DNA of 64,000 nucleotides, from the NCBI GenBank assembly GCA_951217055.1, contig OX578276.1, positions 136,715,787 through 136,779,786 on the forward strand, read 5' to 3'. This DNA comes from Gerris lacustris. Its lineage: Eukaryota; Arthropoda; Insecta; Hemiptera; Gerridae. Shown one piece after another: positions 47,570 through 58,487 of the stretch. Both the position numbers and the translations under genes were made by a program. Numbering within the stretch: position 1 is the first letter of the stretch; each line of letters starts with the position of its first letter. The notes below the pieces were generated by a model. The model made no database searches. It saw nothing but the letters and a program-made list of their open reading frames with translations, and had not been told where the DNA came from.

Positions 47570-48308
47570 TTGAAGCGAGCGCAAGCGAGCTTGTTACATT
47601 CAACGAAATATGCATCTTGTCTGTCTGTCTGTCTGTCTGTCAGTAACGTTTACGCGTGTGACGATAACTAGAGTGAAAGTTGACCGATTTAGTTGAAATT
47701 TGGTATACATGATCTTCTTACTAATACTCAGGCTAAGTTCGTTGGACAGCGTGATCCGTCCAAGAGTTCGCGCGCAATGCTCGGGTAAACGTGAGCTTCA
47801 AATTTAAAATTGGAATTTCAGGACGGGAAAAAATTCTATCATCACCTACTCGATGAGACGAACATTTTATACAAATAACATTTTTCAGAAAACCAACAAC
47901 GACACTGCTATGAATTAATAAAGATCGCTAAAACTATTAAAGCGGGCCTAAACGTTTAAAATAGAGAAAACAACCTTTTTACCGATATCTTACGTTCTAA
48001 CGTAACGATCTTAATAAAACTTCATGTAAATCGTCAAAAGTACAATTGAAACAAGTATATAAAATTTCAACTTGATACAAGCAGTAGTATTTGAGTAATG
48101 AAGTGATACATTTATAATATTAGTTTAAAAGCTATTATCGTGTAGGTTTGTTATGAAGTAAAGCTTTGTACCGAGTACCCCCACTCTACCCCTCACTACC
48201 CTCTTCCACTTATCTTCAACTATGACATTCATCATGATTAACAAATTTCAATATTCAGTATTTTATTGCAATACGCTCGCTTCAATGATAGAGCCACGCG
48301 ATGCCTAG
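47570..48308 (-). mobile_element. 739-bp repeat, B-only
   Basis: Copy A has its flanks joined (TGGTCTAA directly before TATACAATT, about 15976). TTGAAGCGAGCG at the left is inverted as CGCTCGCTTCAA at about 48276-48287. The left part carries a (TGTC)n tract and GGTATACATGATCTTC, the right part TGATAGAGCCACGCGATGCC. The 5' part (minus orientation) is repeated in the opposite direction at 49892-50420. Confidence 0.75.
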
Positions 48309-49017
48309 TATACAATTATTTTGATAATCTATTTTACTTTTCCCTTTCATTATACTTGTTTTCATGGTCAACTCTCCGTTATTCCCTTACTTTATGTACT
48401 TACTGCTTTAAATCTCAAATCTTAGTCCTACTTATTTGTACATATCGTAAGTGTTAAACTTTTAATACTACTTGTACATTTACTTATCTCAAATGCTGAT
48501 GAGAAATATAAATTCGGACAAAAAGTGCATTTCTCAGAATGGCCACAATGTCGATACTTTCTGTAAAACTCAAACTTTTCAAATTTAAACAAAATATTAG
48601 ACAAGATCATGGAGTAAACTAAACGTAAAACTGTTGTGGGTTCTGTTCAAGACAAGCAGGAAGAAGCTACACAATTTGATTATAAACTTTAAGTTTTAAT
48701 AGACATCCAACCAAGATAGAATACAAATTCACATCTGAACACAGTAACAACCAGTTGTTTTGAAATTTAAAAACTTATGCACTAACTTTTTAAATAAAAA
48801 CTTTGTTTTTCTAACAAGGATAAAAACTACATAAGTGAGTAAGAAGATATAATTAAGTCAACAAAAGTTTTGTCAAATAAGTAATGTAAACAATGTCATA
48901 TTTATAAACTTTACACATAGTAATATAATGAATCAAAAAGAACAATTTTTTTTTTAGAAATTAAGCACACAATTTAAACTTTAGGCTTAATAGAATGCTA
49001 GTATATTAAGTAAAATT

Positions 49018-49680
49018 CGTGTGGTGTCGTGGGACACCCGGTAGGAACGAAGTTCCTTACATTTTTCATTAAATATAAATTTTAAAATCATACTGTACGT
49101 ATACATTGCTAATTACTTATACATGGCGGAGTTAGAAAATTAAAAGTAACGAACTGTTTGTACCTAGCAAGAGTTAAGGCAAAATTAAAAGAACATCATA
49201 ATTTGTATCATTAAAGCAAGCGTCTTACTATAAATATATATTGAATAAAAGAAAATAGACTGCCAATTTGTGTGGCACATAGCTTCCTCGCATCCTATCA
49301 TGTACTTTATTGTTATATTTACATTAAAATTATTGTTATTTTACTTTATGGTTATATTGTTTATTGTGTAAAAACTATTAATAGTTTTATCGATCTGTAA
49401 CACTTCATAGCGGTGTCGCTGTTGGTTTTACTGAAAAATTGTATTTGAAAAAAATGTTTGTCTCATTGAATAGATGAAGTTAGATTTTTTCCCGACCTAA
49501 AATCCCAATTTTAAATTTGAAGTTCACGTTTACGCGACCGTTACTCGTGAACGCTTGGACGGATTACGTTGTCCAACGAACTCGTCCTGGGCATTGGTAA
49601 AATGAACATGCCTACCAAATTTCATTAAAATCGGTCGACATTTACTCAAGTTATCGTCGCACGTTTCATAATTCGCGGAC
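49018..49680 (+). mobile_element. Relative of the nested 1.19-kb repeat
   Basis: Starts TGTGGTGTCGTGGGACACCC then GGTAGGAACGAAGTTCC, the inverse of the end at 43497-43527. It has the shared core at 49379-49680 and is interrupted by a 124-bp repeat (49255-49378). Confidence 0.6.
49255..49378 (+). mobile_element. 124-bp repeat, second copy
   Basis: Same start ATAGACTGCCAATTTGTGTG and length as 47211-47334, with the middle part diverged. It sits inside the repeat at 49018-49680. Confidence 0.7.
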
Positions 49681-49683
49681 ACA

Positions 49684-49689
49684 CAGACC

Positions 49690-49741
<52 letters not shown>
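49684..49741. repeat. (CAGA)n microsatellite
   Basis: About a dozen GACA units. Lies between a CCAAATTTCATTAAAATCGG motif and the tail module, the usual order of this repeat family. Confidence 0.95.
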
Positions 49742-49872
49742 CAAGACCAAAAATGTTCCCTGATGTCTGAAACGGATTTCTGTCTTGGAATTTATAAAAT
49801 CGGAGGCATAAAAGTTTTTCGTTCTCAAAAGTGAACACAATGCTTCCGTTACCTTCGGTAAGCTCGGAAGCA
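49742..49872 (+). repeat. Conserved tail module, copy 2
   Basis: Same as 22930-23050: GTCTGAAACGGATTTCTGTC through ACCTTCGGTAAGCTCGGAAG. Confidence 0.8.
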
Positions 49873-49891
49873 AAAGTTGATCATACATTTA

Positions 49892-50420
49892 TTACTAGGC
49901 ATCGCGTGGCTCTATCATTGAAGCGAGCGTATTGCAATAAAATACTGAATATTTATATTTGTTAATCATGATGAATGTCATAGTTGAAGATAAGTGGAAG
50001 AGGGTAGTGAGGGGTAGAGTGGGGGTACTCGGTACAAAGCTTTACTTCATAACAAAGCTACACACAATACGACTATAAGAATCTTAACCACCCGTAATAG
50101 CTTTTAAACTAATATTATAAATGTATCACTTCATTACTCAAATATACTGCTTGTATCAAGTTGAAATTTTACATACTTGTTTCAATGGTACTTTAGACGA
50201 TGTACATAAAGTTTTAATAAAATCGTTACGTTAGAACGTAAGATATCGGTAAAAAGGTTGTTTTCTCTATTTTAAATGTTTAGGTCCGCTTTAATAGTTT
50301 TAGCGATCTTTATTAATTCATAGCAGTGTCGTTGTTGGTTTTCCTAAAAAATGTTATTTGAAAAAATGTTCATCTCATTGAGTAGGTGATGATAGAATTT
50401 TTTCCCGTCCTGAAATTTTA
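49892..50420 (+). mobile_element. Truncated inverted copy of the 739-bp repeat
   Basis: Starts GGCATCGCGTGGCTCTATCA, inverse of the right end at 48276-48308, then TTGAAGCGAGCG and the shared core. It stops after CCCGTCCTGAAATTT. Confidence 0.75.
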
Positions 50421-50474
50421 ATTTAATTTTTAATTAACATCACATATTCATTAAATGTTAATTTAATTTAATTT

Positions 50475-50840
50475 TAATGAGACGTTTCAGCCAGAGCAGT
50501 GGTGATTCTCTTTTTAAATTTTGGTTTAATAAACCATGTTAATGTTATCTGTTATATTTTAATGTTTATTTAAATTAAATTAATTGTTAATTAATCGTAA
50601 ATTCGTTGTTATGTATTATGAGCCTGTTAATATATTTTTTTGTTTTTTAAATTTTAACTTCATGACTGATTTGTGTTTGACGAAGACGAAACGTAATTGT
50701 TAATAATCGGTTTTTTAAATTATGACTTTCTCTTATGGAGATAAAGAAGTATGTGATTACAGTACCAACATGTAAATAAATAAAGCTGTGACTGAGGATG
50801 ACCTTGCAAATAAGGGTCGAAACGTCTCATTAAAATTATT
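50475..50840 (+). repeat. Penelope-like terminal segment with hammerhead-like core
   Basis: TTTAATGAGACGTTTCAGCC at the left is partly inverted by GAAACGTCTCATTAAAATTA at the right. The right end has CTGAGGA (50792-50798), a possible 4-bp stem GACC/GGTC and GAAAC (50819-50823). A second, looser GACGAAACGT lies near 50685. Complete ribozyme not shown. Confidence 0.45.
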
Positions 50841-52094
50841 TAATTGAAATTTTTTACACCTAAGTGGTCCATCACACATCCCTACAAATATTAATCGTTA
50901 AAAAGGTGTCGATCTCAATATATCTTAAAAAAAAAAATCATAAAAAATAACACATATTGTATAAGTGATTTTTATGACTTCAAGGAACATCCATGCCAAA
51001 CTTGAAGAAATTCGAACAACGCATTTGGTTGCAACTTCGTAAGAAATAATTGCAGAAGAAATGCCAAATGATCTAGTCTGAAGAAAAAAAATTGAAACAC
51101 AGACCTCACTACTTTCGGCCAATGATACAGTGTTGAATGTTAAAGAAGTTTTTGGGAGGCAATCCCAAACAAAGGCATATTTCATAACGATGGAGTAAAT
51201 TTAGCCGAAATAATACGGCTGTAAGCGAGATCATTTTAGAACTAAGTCATAATTTAAAGGAAAGCGCATCATTTCTGAGGCAAGTCCTAAGTGATAAATT
51301 ATGACAAGGATAGAATGTTTTTGAGTGCTTTGGGTTTGGCTCGTGAACGATGTTGAAGTCTTGCTAGCTTCTCGTAAAGGCTTCGGTCCTCTCTACCCAG
51401 CTATATTGCAACTTTAAAACTTCCTTTTCTCTTCCCCATCTACGCTATGAATAATTGAAAACAGACTCCTCGGCAAAAGAGGATTTGGAGCTGTACTATT
51501 CTCAGTTTAAGAGGTAAATGAGAAAAAATCTCGACTGAGATATATTTCCAGATATATTACTCTTAAGTGAAAATGTTACTCTTCTTCTTAAATGAAAGTC
51601 TCGCTCTTTCCAGTTCAACTCTTTAACACCATTAATTTAAAGTTTAGCTTGGCAAATTGTTTCATACTTTCAAATTTAATTACTACCCAAAAACTACATC
51701 AGTAACAAGATAAACGATTAAACGAAATACTCTTACTCATGTATATATTTGAATTGATAAAACATTTTTTTGAGTGATATAAAATCTATCTCTTAACAAA
51801 TTGAAATCAGGGACTAAAATTGTTTCTCGCATTTTCAATTGTATTGTGTTCTTTTTAACACAAATATAAAATGTGTACTTAAAGAGGGTCTCGTTCTCGT
51901 GTACGACTTAATGACTCTTAAGAGTAACACAACGTCATAGTTACGTTTCATTGAAGAGAAAATGTTATCCTGTATAATATATTTATTTAGATACCTATAT
52001 TTGAAGTATGCATGAACATAGGCTTGGTTTTGGTTACAACATTTCATAGGCAACATGTTAAATTAACGAATGTGAAATTCGCATTTTCACTTTC
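50841..52094. other. Intergenic, no gene seen
   Basis: Holds a TE-tail-like stretch (ATGCCAAACTTGAAGAAATT near 50992). No ORF with coding character. Confidence 0.5.
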
Positions 52095-52102
52095 ACTTTT
52101 AA

Positions 52103-53219
52103 CAGGGCCGTTTCTACCATTAGGCAAGACTAGGCGGCCGCCTAGGGCGGCAAAATTTAGGGGGCGGCAAAACATTATTTGAAATTAAACAGCGAAAAAA
52201 TTTTGAAAAGTAGGAGAAAAAAGAAAGAAGATGTTATTATGAATAGAAATGATGATTTTGTTTTTTGACATTAGGTAGATTGATGAAAGGATTAAATTAA
52301 ATTATTATTTGAGTAGAAAACATAAAATCTAGGATGACTGGGACGAAAATAATTATTTTATTATGAGTTTTGTTAAAGTTAGCTTATCTAATCTGATGTG
52401 AATATGAAATAACTTTACTAGATAAGAAAATCTGTGCCTTAAACTTAACTAGTCATATCTACATCCATCTTTGTCGTTTGTCTTTGCGATATTATTTGTA
52501 TTTCTCTTTCTCTCTCTGGAACTGCAGATTACAATACCACCGATAAAAAAAATGTTTTTTATCGGTAATAACTAATAACGACAAGGTAAATTTCAATTTT
52601 TTCAGGAAATTTTCATTTTCATAATTACCATGAATTATTTCAAAATTTTAGGACCAGCCGTTATATAGTGGTTGGTAGGGGGATTTTGTAAGGTATATTT
52701 TAACTCATAAAACCAAAAAATTATGATTTCACCTCCTTAGCTTAAACGGTTCGGGCGCTATGAACCAAAGAGCGACGGCTAGACGGACACTTAACTCTCC
52801 GCATAAGGGTTTTGAGAAGTATATACGAAATCGTAAAAATAGCTCTTTTATTAATTTGATATACCCTATTATTTTTTTTTTTTTTTAAAAAAACGTGTCA
52901 CATGAATTTTCTGCCATTTTGGATTTGACCGGCTAATTATTTTGAGTTCGCTATATTTTTCCTGTGTTTGTGTCAAAAAGCTCTTTAATGCTGCAAAGTT
53001 TCAGAAAACAAATGATATTAATAGAGAGAAATTTAAAAATGAAGTAAAATATTATGAACAGAGCTTATTTAATGTTTGATTTGTTTTACTGTTCATTGTT
53101 AAATACAAGTTCTTTAATATCTAATCCATTAATTCTTCAAGCAAGGAAAATATAGTGGGGGGGGGGGCGGTATTTTTCAATTCTCGCCTAGGGCGGCAAA
53201 ACACCTAGAAACGGCTCTG
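52103..53219. mobile_element. Non-autonomous hAT element
   Basis: Ends CAGGGCCGTTTCTACC and the inverse of CAGAGCCGTTTCTAGG. Perfect 8-bp duplication ACTTTTAA at 52095-52102 and 53220-53227. Subterminal GCCTAGGGCGGCAAAA occurs near both ends. 1117 bp, AT-rich interior, no transposase frame. Confidence 0.92.
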
Positions 53220-53227
53220 ACTTTTAA

Positions 53228-54047
53228 CAATTTATTATTAATTAATTATTGGTCGCGCATCTTGTGGTAAAATATCGAATCTGTAGCTCTTACCAGAAGG
53301 CCGCAACGAACTCTTTCACATCAATGAATATAAAGAATTTTTCAAAATTTCGTAAAAAAATGTTAAAGTTGCGAATAAGCTTTATTCTGCTTAAGACCAT
53401 GGAAATGATTTTCTCATCTCGATATATGACCGACCCACCCAACCTACTGCATGAGGAAATGGCAATTGAAGGCTGGCCATCACTAAGGAAAGCGAGCTTT
53501 CGCTAGGTGTCTTCATTTCCTTAAAATAATCTTTTGTACACGAATGTGACATAATTTGAGTTTCAGAAAACAAACTAGTGAAGGCATATTCGCTAGATTA
53601 CCACTGTAACATCTGACATTCTCAATAAATGTGTATGTATTGCAAAGTAACGATTATATTTTGTTTAATTATTGCAAAATTGACAATTGTAACATCGGAT
53701 AAGGGAACATGAGTACAAAAAATTTGGCTGAAATACAGTTCCGAAACCGATTCTCAAGAGGCCGTTTTATACCATAGATTTGAAACGGTTTTTTCACTCT
53801 GTTACTTTAGCATGGTGCCGACGATTTGTTTATCTGCTCTTTTATCCACTAAAAAGTAGATAATAATTTTAAACAAACAAAACAAAACTAGATAAGATTT
53901 TCATAGATGCAAGTCTCATTCGGATTAATTCAAATATATTTTCTGGCTTTAATGGTGCTATTCTAAATTCTCGCTTTCCTAAATTATAGACGTTCTTTAA
54001 TTATATAGAAAAGGGTTTCATGCCCTTAATTAAGTAACCTTACCACA
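53228..54047. other. Intergenic, no gene seen
   Basis: The 85-codon frame at 53249 shows no recognisable domain. Nothing else supported. Confidence 0.45.
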
Positions 54048-54198
54048 TTAGGTCTATTCACATACGTCAGTCACCGTTCCGAATCAGAACCGTCGTCGTC
54101 TAATATAGTATCAGTAAAAATCGTAGCTCTATTCACACCTATCCATAATTTTTTTCTCTGAAGTGTCATACAGTCATACATGTACATATATTTGTTTA

Positions 54199-54237
54199 AT
54201 GGAGTTTTCGGAGGAGGAATTCATTGCATTAGTATGA
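54199..54237 (+). pseudogene. Possible Harbinger transposase start
   Basis: MEFSEEEFIALV followed by TGA. Short and acidic, like the leaders of Harbinger transposases. Supported mainly by its place inside the element. Confidence 0.35.
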
Positions 54238-54397
54238 AAGACGAATAATAAATTAATATTAATAAGACCATGTAAGGTACAGAGTCAAGTGCTTTCAGCT
54301 CCATTGGAGGACTGGAAGAGGGTTAATTAGCCCTCCAAAGATTTTGACAACAGCCAGCCATACAGAACCAAATAAAATCGAAACTTATATAAAGGAT

Positions 54398-54490
54398 TTA
54401 ATTAGTGCCTATATACTTCACATTGGACAAATCATACAGAACTGGATACATATTATTATGAACTCATTCAATTAATTTTTCATGAACCAT
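54398..54490 (-). pseudogene. MADF-domain relic of Harbinger element
   Basis: Minus-strand frame MVHEKLIE, a TGA, then VHNNMYPVLYDLSNVKYIG and TAA. The YPVLYD...KY pattern fits the first half of a MADF DNA-binding domain well. Only about 30 codons remain. Confidence 0.6.
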
Positions 54491-54750
54491 TTTTAAAACG
54501 AAAAAAAACACGGAACATGTCACTCAAAAAAAAGTTAGAGAAATTTGATTTTTTCGGTTCGGTGACGGAGAAGGAACTGAGAGGACGGATCGGATTCGCA
54601 ATCGCTCCTGGTCAGTTTAGACCATTTAACTGATGCTACCACCATTTGAGACCATTTTGAGTGCCATTCAAATTTCAAGATACTTTTTGATACATCTCGG
54701 AACTGAATGAACGGAGACGCGCCATGACTGATGTGTGTGAATAGACTTTA

Positions 54751-56060
54751 AACAATTGATTTGGTAAAATTACCAAATTTAATTTCTAAGATAAAGCTAG
54801 TTGTTTAGTCAGGTATTATTCACTGTGATAATTCTAAGTTTCTTTTCTATATTTGACTGAGTTTTCTTTTTACTTTCATTTTGAATTCTTCATCGGATTG
54901 TGTAAGTATATGTTGTTTATAAGTATGTAATAACAGCCTTCAAACTCTGAATCGTAGTTTCTTTGTTTTATTAATGGAATGAATAATATACAATTTTTCC
55001 TGGCCAGTTTTGAAACTACTGAACGAAACAGTGATTAGTAAATAACAAATTAAGGCATAAGATAAACTGTAAGGCATTTTATTTATTGGTTTGGCCTACA
55101 TGATCATGCAATAAATTAGTTGGCACTAACCATGGCTATAATAAATATGACCTAGCTAAAGCTGAGTAAATATAAATGATTTTGTTAACCAAAACAACAA
55201 GAAAGAACACGAGAATACCTTCAAACTCTGCAACGATCTTTCGATGGGTCGTAAGTGTTTTTCAAATTCTTTTGTAAAATTAATTTAGAAAGATGCTATC
55301 GTCACTATCAAAAAGACTTTACATTACACGGAAATAACTACATCCAAGCAAGTTGTACTTGTCGAAAAAAAAAAGTATCGAAATTAAAAAAACAAAAACA
55401 ATTGAATTATTACTCACAATACGTTTACAAAGACAAAGATTTAGAATAGAACCTTCTGCAATCAAGAGATTCGACGGAAATTAATTTATAAAAAAAGACG
55501 CGAAACAAAAGCCAATATGGCAGTTGTAATCATCAAAATTCAAAAACATCGTTTTACAGAATTCACAACTAGCATATAACTGCCAAAAAAAAAAAATTAA
55601 AAATAAAAAAAAATTAAAATATTAAAATATATATTATATATAAATATGTATACATTGTAAATATGTTACATTAAAATTAAATATGTATGTATAAAATAAA
55701 TATATATATTGTAAATAATGAAGTTATTAATAAATATGTGTAGTATACCAGGTATTTATAAATTAAGGTACTCACAGATCCGTTAACACCGACACTATAT
55801 TTACACTTAACAGAATTTACATTATTAAATTAACATAAATATAATAAAGTCCAAGCACAGATACAGTAGAAAAAAAACAATATAGATACAATAGATAGAA
55901 AACAATACAAGATTCCCCCTCATCAGTCTGACCACCCACATTAAGAAATATATAAATTTCTACTTAAAGATCTACATACATTACAAAATGATAATTAAAT
56001 ATCTATTTCTGTTTAACCATTAAAAACAATTAATAATAAAGAATAGTTATTTATGTAACT
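54751..56060. other. Intergenic, no gene seen
   Basis: Very AT-rich, with TAAATATGTAT-type repeats at about 55600-55750. The frame at 55255-55449 is not recognisable. Confidence 0.5.
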
Positions 56061-57160
56061 AGGCAGCAAAATGGAATTTTTCTGACGAATGATTAAGTTA
56101 GCCTCCGAGCCGGAGGCGAGGTCAGGCTATGGAAATTAACTGTCGAGGCGAAGCCGAGGCAGGTAATTTATCCGATTGCATACAATATTTTTCCTACTGG
56201 CGGCAGAAAAATGTTTCCTATAAATAATATTCATTTCATAATACTTACTTACTTAACAAATACTATTATTGAACTATTCAAATTAAAAAAAAAAACAAGA
56301 AACTATATCAAATGTTACAATTTTAAAAAATGAATTGACAGAAATACAGTAAAAACAAAACAAAATGATGATAATAGAAGAGCCTGCAGTGTTGCCACTA
56401 ATTTAATTATTTATGATTATTTTAAGACCTACCTACTATTTTTTTGTAATATTGTTATCTCTTTCCTCCATTTATATTTTATAAATATAATCTATAATAA
56501 GTATTTATAAACCTTTTTTTATAAATTCGTAATATTTTTAAGGTAAATTGTTCAAATAATTTAGGTTAAAGATAATATAAAAGAAAAGGTTGATTGTTTA
56601 TTTATTTGTAGCGGGGAATGTGGGCGTGGCTTAGCCTGGAAGAATCCTCAGCAAAATACGATTTTGCCGACTAGGCAGCAAAATCGTATTTTGCTGCGTA
56701 TTGCAAAGTTTTCTTGAAACCTCTGAGAAATTAAACTTTCATGCCTAAAAACAGTTCAATAATGCGTAATTTTGCTGCCGCTAGTAGGAAAATATGTTTT
56801 TAAGTTATTTCTGTATTATAATCTTAAGTTCATGTTTTTCGAATAACCTCTTTTACTGTTATATAAGAAAAAAACCTTTACTTAAAAACAAATTAAAATT
56901 ATTAAATATTTTAAGGTTTAAGAAAAATATTTTAAACATGCGGTGTAACGTATTTTATCTACTATTGATACGAAATATAATAATAAAATAACATTTTATC
57001 TCAGTTTTGATGCGTAGAAAGTCATTCTTTTCGTAGTTGTATTCATTGCGCATGCATAATTCTTCACCTTCACGCACGATTAGCGTGTTTGTTTACATTT
57101 AACAAAACTAATTTGCCGTTTGTTAAATTAATTAAAGTAACTGTTTATATCGAGTTTTTA
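56061..57160. mobile_element. Mosaic of inverted segments around AGGCAGCAAAAT units
   Basis: AGGCAGCAAAAT occurs at 56061 and 56674. TTTTCCTACTGGCGGCAG near 56190 is inverted as CTGCCGCTAGTAGGAAAA near 56773. A palindrome AGCAAAATCGTATTTTGCT lies at about 56678-56696. CG-rich hairpins GCCTCCGAGCCGGAGGC (56101-56117) and TCGAGGCGAAGCCGAGG (56143-56159) sit in the left part. Boundaries not resolved. Confidence 0.45.
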
Positions 57161-57170
57161 GAGAAACACA

Positions 57171-57303
57171 ATGAGTGATTTAAGTGATTATGACGAAAAT
57201 GAGGAGAATAGTACTCTTCCCGAAATAATTAATTCGGCACAAAATACAACTAATGAATTAATGTCATCTTTATCAAAAGAGAAATACGAACTTTCATACA
57301 GGA
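57171..57303 (+). pseudogene. Unrecognised protein start, perhaps TE-encoded
   Basis: ATG-initiated frame MSDLSDYDENEENSTLPEII, then SLSKEKYELSYRKI, running into an A-run where coding character is lost. The acidic start and the KEKYELSYR segment recall N-termini of tyrosine-recombinase-like proteins found in insect transposons, but I cannot confirm it. Downstream, GCATTTTGC and GCAAAATGC (57390-57465) form inverted segments that may be an element end. Confidence 0.35.
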
Positions 57304-58312
57304 AGATTATAAAAAAAAAAAAAATGCCTGTATTTATTATTAAAATCCAACAATCATAGATAAAGTACGGTACGCAACTCGTGCGAAAACTGCATTTTGC
57401 TTTGCTCGTGTGGTTTTATTACCTTGCTGACGCTCCCCTTGCTGGTGCAAACTCCGCATGCAAAATGCTACTTCCCGCACTAGACGCGTTGTATCTACTA
57501 TTAACGATATGTACTATTAACCATTTCTTATTTCGGTAGGGGATTTTCTCTTTTTTATGGCTGGTCCTTAAAAAGAGGAAACCAACACTGCATTTAACTT
57601 AATAAATTGTACCATTCTATGGCCATATTTTCTGTTCTTTACTTTTTCCGGTCCAAATTAGAGTAAGTCTTTTAGAGTTTGGTTTTCTCGACTAGCCATT
57701 TTAGAAACAAAGCACCTTAAAGTTCGGATAAGGGTAATTTCCGTAGTCTAATGTGTTTTTAATTACTAATGTGAAAGGTTTTTATATCTTTTAGGACACA
57801 CTAATGAATTTCTCATGGACTAAAAAACTTTAATCATTAAGTATAGGGCTTGAAAACTGTTTCTTCCTTTAATACAAAATAATCCTCAAACGAAAAAGAT
57901 TTATGTGAGTTTACGTTGTTCTAAAAGTCTATAATCCTTGTTTCCCTACAAATTATTTAGATAACTTTTTCTTTTTTGTTTACTCAATGCCCGGGGGGGG
58001 GGGGGGGGGGGGGGCTTTAACACCCAAAGACATAGACCACATATGTGGGTCCTTTGAACAAACCAGGCTTAGCCTTGAATATACGCAATACTGGATTGAT
58101 ACAAGACAACTAAACCCTTCACACTTGAGTAAAGTGTAGGTCGGTATAACATATCCTCACAACTCTGGTATTATCAATTTTTATTGAACTACAATGAAAC
58201 TTTAATGAAAGTGTCGATCGTGGTTTTACAGTTTGACCCTGCTGGCACTATCTCTTTCGATTAGCTCCCAAATTGTTAAAGCAATGCTGGGTGAACATTG
58301 AGCGTTGTACCA
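57304..58312. other. Intergenic, no gene seen
   Basis: Contains a 23-base G-run (about 57992-58014). Nothing else recognised. Confidence 0.5.
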
Positions 58313-58423
58313 GGGAGGTCTGGGATTTGAACCCAGATCTCTGCTCTTACCCATTCAAGAATGACGGCTTACCTTTAATAATTGGAGAGTGACTACTCTA
58401 ATAAACGAGCTACCCAGGCTCCC
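58313..58423 (-). mobile_element. tRNA-like sequence, probable SINE head
   Basis: On the minus strand: GGGAGCCTGGGTAGCTCG (acceptor and A-box-like), about 60 extra bases, then ATCTGGGTTCAAATCCCAGA (T-arm with B box) and CTCCC closing the acceptor. The anticodon arm is not recognisable, so a working tRNA gene is unlikely. Confidence 0.4.
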
Positions 58424-58487
58424 ATAAATAAATTCCAAATATCACAGATAGATTCGTATTTTATTACTTAAGTCTTCTAAGGAGGGT

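Larger units (their letters stand above)
26884..48829 (+). repeat. Large direct duplication, copy B
   Basis: Second copy of 81-16502. It is longer because of insertions absent from copy A: about 1.15 kb at 29424-30580, a hAT MITE (31940-32118), a foldback element (37555-38134), a Jockey-type LINE (about 39530-40950), a BEL/Pao element (41729-46086), a 124-bp repeat (47211-47334) and a 739-bp repeat (47570-48308). Small B-specific stretches of about 50 bp also occur near 26900 and 28836. After 48829 there is no counterpart in copy A, because copy A ends at the assembly gap. Confidence 0.92.
54051..54747. mobile_element. PIF/Harbinger remnant with two gene starts
   Basis: Ends GGTCTATTCACATACGTCAG and the inverse of AGTCTATTCACACACATCAG; TTA at 54048-54050 and 54748-54750. 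Interior has a transposase-like start on + (54199-54237) and a MADF relic on - (54398-54490), as in the element at 8045-9170 but with unrelated ends. Confidence 0.78.

Noticed and set aside
49530..49888. Two minus-strand frames with CLSVCLSVCLSV repeats
   Set aside because: Translation of the (CAGA)n microsatellite.
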